Positions 61,376-64,000 of a DNA stretch of 64,000 nt are shown one piece after another. The translations under genes and the position numbers were made by a program. Source of the DNA: Trichoplax adhaerens (lineage: Eukaryota; Placozoa; Uniplacotomia; Trichoplacea; Trichoplacidae); the NCBI RefSeq assembly GCF_000150275.1, contig NW_002060944.1, positions 1,497,306-1,561,305 on the forward strand, in the 5' to 3' direction. Below the pieces are notes generated by a model. It was not told where the DNA came from and made no database searches. It saw only the letters and a program-made list of their open reading frames with translations. The stretch's first letter is position 1; every line of letters starts with the position of its first letter.

Positions 61376-62914
61376 TGAGTCTTCAACGCAATCCTCTAAT
61401 AAGCATTCAATATACAGTTACCAAAGCGATCGTTAAACAGTAAAATAAGAATTTTGTAAAGATTTATTCGATACTTTACAGTCCATTTCGTCAGTAGGTG
61501 TACCGGAGTGGCCGCAATAAATAAGTGTATTAACGTGAAAGTTGTAATGTAGATATACGAGCTCGTACTACTTGGCAGCGTATTTCATAAATTTCTGTGC
61601 ATGTTTTATATTCAACTTTACTAAAAATTAGATCATGATGAAAGAGTTAACGAGTTAATGAGAAATAATGTTGGAAGCCATTCATTCTTTTTATTAATAA
61701 GGTAGTGAGCTAATTAAATTAGAGGGCAGATTCGCGTTATGTATGTTTTAGGTCATCGAGAAAATAATTAACTGTTAATTAGTAATCGTACTTACAATGT
61801 CGACTGATCAACAAAATTTTACAAAAATATTTACACATCCTTATTGAAGCAGCCGTTATTCTAGACTTCAATAATGGAATAACGTGACAAATTGGTTCAT
61901 CAACTTTTCGTAGCGTGATATATAAAGCCTGCTTTATCTCATCAATAAATGAGCATCTGCATTCTAGTGCTTATGATACATGTTACTATATTGAATAGAT
62001 TCAAAATTCTTCAAAATATTATGCTTGCGAGCTGCATTATTTTTAATACATTTACTTGTATTCTGATGACCACCGATATCTACTGTATACGATTCTTATT
62101 TATGAATCTGAGGTGATACATAAAGTAGGCTTAAATATAGCATTCTTGGTGTTACAGACTGCGATCCAATAGATGAACCTGTGATCCCTTTTTTGTTGGA
62201 TAAGTAACTTAAGAACGTTAGCGAGCTCATTCGATACACAAATTAGAACGAATTTACGAACGAAATACCAACAACCCTTATATAAGTCTCTTACTCAATG
62301 AGGCTCAATAACAAGAACTAGAATTATAACTAAAAGTATTAATTTTTTTAGCCAATCTTCATCTTTCGTAGCCACAAATCCATTAGTATCAATGAGATAG
62401 ACTTTATTTTCATCGTAAGTGCTGTTTAATGAAGAATCAGCTCAATAAACTTAGGCCTTGGTGAGTATAATACTGAGCTGACCAACACTGCCAACACCTA
62501 CAACACTAGCACAACTATGAAGTTAATTAGCATATAAGCGGAGCACAACTGTAATTCGACATATAATAACGGATCCGTGTAGGAGACATAAAATTTCAGG
62601 GTAGGTGTACATGAAAGAAAGCGATGAGCCTTAGCTATGAGTATATAATTTAATATATAATCGGCAAATCCATCTATTAAATCATTCATAAAATTATCAA
62701 TACTTAGAATAGTATTTTGCCAACCATTATTGTTACAGGGATCCTATTTTTTAAGAGCCAAATCTGAAATGTTGTCAAACTGTTATATTTATTATTGTTA
62801 ATCATTATACCGTTATTAATAGACTACTTTACTTTAAATTTTTCTGCATAATTTCCAATTGCAAAAGCTTCACTTCTACATGATTGATCGAAAATTTTCC
62901 TTACAAGATTGTAC
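61376..62914. other. Intergenic, nothing recognised
   Basis: AT-rich. The 63-codon minus-strand ORF at 62498-62689 has no family resemblance and no splice context. Confidence 0.55.
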
Positions 62915-63002
62915 GATATAGAATACTTTGTGAAGTTTGTCAGAGTGTCATGCTGATGTACAGAGTGCATCTGTATGACAAACTTCAAAGTATTCTATAT
63001 TC
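62915..63002. repeat. Long imperfect hairpin (27-28 bp arms)
   Basis: The left arm 62915-62942 (ending GAAGTTTGTCA) pairs with the right arm 62976-63002 (starting TGACAAACTTC). The only differences are a 2-base bulge and one mismatch near the outer end. The loop is about 33 bases and has some further self-complementarity. It could be a small fold-back element or a structured transcript. Confidence 0.8.
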
Positions 63003-64000
63003 ACAATTCTTCCTCTAAGTTTAATTATAGCATACCTATCTTTATCTTATGGAAAGTTTACTTTCATATATTATATCAGCGATCGCATAAGCCTCTACTT
63101 TGCCCAATAGTTATCGCGAATCATGTAGAAAACGAAAGGTTTGATTAATTACCAACCGAGTTGCAGTAATACGTACTGCTCTGCGTGTGCATTCCTAATT
63201 TCTAATAACCGTAATATAACAGTGTATTAACCATACCAGGAATCTGGACTTAATTACTATATGTCTCAATATAGTGCTCTTTTATACAGCTAACTTCTAT
63301 AATGATCTTATGTTTTTATTGGTATTTAAAATTTTAAAGTTGAAGATTACAGTTGCTTTTCTATTGCAATTCAACAGTTTATAACTTAGATTGATTTCAA
63401 TCAATTTTACTATAGTGTAATACAAGACACAAAGATCACGTTTTGTGCTATTAAGATGAAGTTAATCTTTTCTGTTTCATTTGGTTACTATTAGTTTATA
63501 GCATCGAGAATTAGATCCTCTTTTTAAATCGCGTACAGATAAGTGTAAAAATCCTGTCATAAAGGATTGATTCAATAAATTTTAAGTAGCATTGATTAAT
63601 ATTACTGTATATAGAAATACCAAATTAAGATAAAGGAAATAAAAAATGGAAATAAAGATTACTAAATCAAATAATTACATTAACTACAATCATTTAGAAG
63701 TTGTAGCAACATCAATATCGTATATAAATACGCCAGAAATAAAGTTCAGTAAGGAGTAACATTAAGCACTCATTACAAATGCGTCAAACAGTAATTAATC
63801 CTATTCGATCATACAACGCTTTGTTACTAATATTACAGTACATAATTCATTATCCACAGAGTATTTAAATTAATTTACATTTGCAAAATTTCTCATATAA
63901 TGCAAACTGCAATAAGCATAAAATAAAAATAAGTTATAAAGAAGATGTGCTAGGGTGATCTTTGATATAGTTAATTTCAAATTAGCTCTTAATAATTTGT
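63003..64000. other. Intergenic, nothing recognised
   Basis: AT-rich to the window end. I saw no ORF or exon with family resemblance. Confidence 0.55.

Noticed and set aside
1-64000. tRNA, rRNA, CRISPR array, bacterial operon or ribosome binding site
   Set aside because: Scanning for T-loop motifs and regular spaced repeats gave nothing convincing. The intron structure shows a eukaryotic genome.

Overview
This is a eukaryotic, AT-rich, intron-dense genomic window from an early-branching animal, most likely a placozoan (Trichoplax-like). The reasons are a Cav2-type voltage-gated calcium channel, a TRPA channel, a huntingtin partner (HAP40) and the ESCRT-0 protein HGS/Hrs, all split into many small exons with GT-AG introns. 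The species call is inference: no sequence search was possible. Exons were joined by hand from frame, splice consensus and family resemblance. For TRPA1, HAP40 and HGS the joined exon lengths sum to a multiple of three and give single open frames of 1095, 321 and 841 residues.

Layout: 1-1670, no gene seen. 1671-13624 (minus), TRPA1-like channel in 26 exons. 13.7-16.4 kb, intergenic. 16383-42484 (minus), Cav2 alpha-1 subunit in roughly 40 exons, with a 5.5 kb second intron. 42.5-44.8 kb, the divergent interval between Cav2 and HAP40; it holds two short membrane-type ORFs and a composite fold-back repeat full of the pentamer TACTG/TACAG. 44794-48754 (plus), HAP40 in 15 exons. 48.8-50.2 kb, a second set of pentamer arrays. 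50267-54454 (plus), HGS in 8 exons. 55727-56782 and 59362-60450 (minus), two related intronless MDR/cinnamyl-alcohol-dehydrogenase-like genes with altered zinc sites. 60.5-64 kb, no gene, but a diverged tandem duplication and a long hairpin.

Functional themes: TRPA1 and Cav2 are both calcium-permeable channels lying in tandem on one strand. HAP40 (a Rab5/huntingtin partner) and HGS (a PI3P-binding endosomal sorter) are head-to-tail on the other strand, and both act at early endosomes in better studied animals. Whether either adjacency is meaningful is not known. The least ordinary parts are the palindromic pentamer/fold-back repeats bracketing HAP40, the intronless dehydrogenase pair that lost canonical zinc ligands, the N-terminal insert and GC-AG intron of Cav2, and a small CARD-like ORF between the dehydrogenases.
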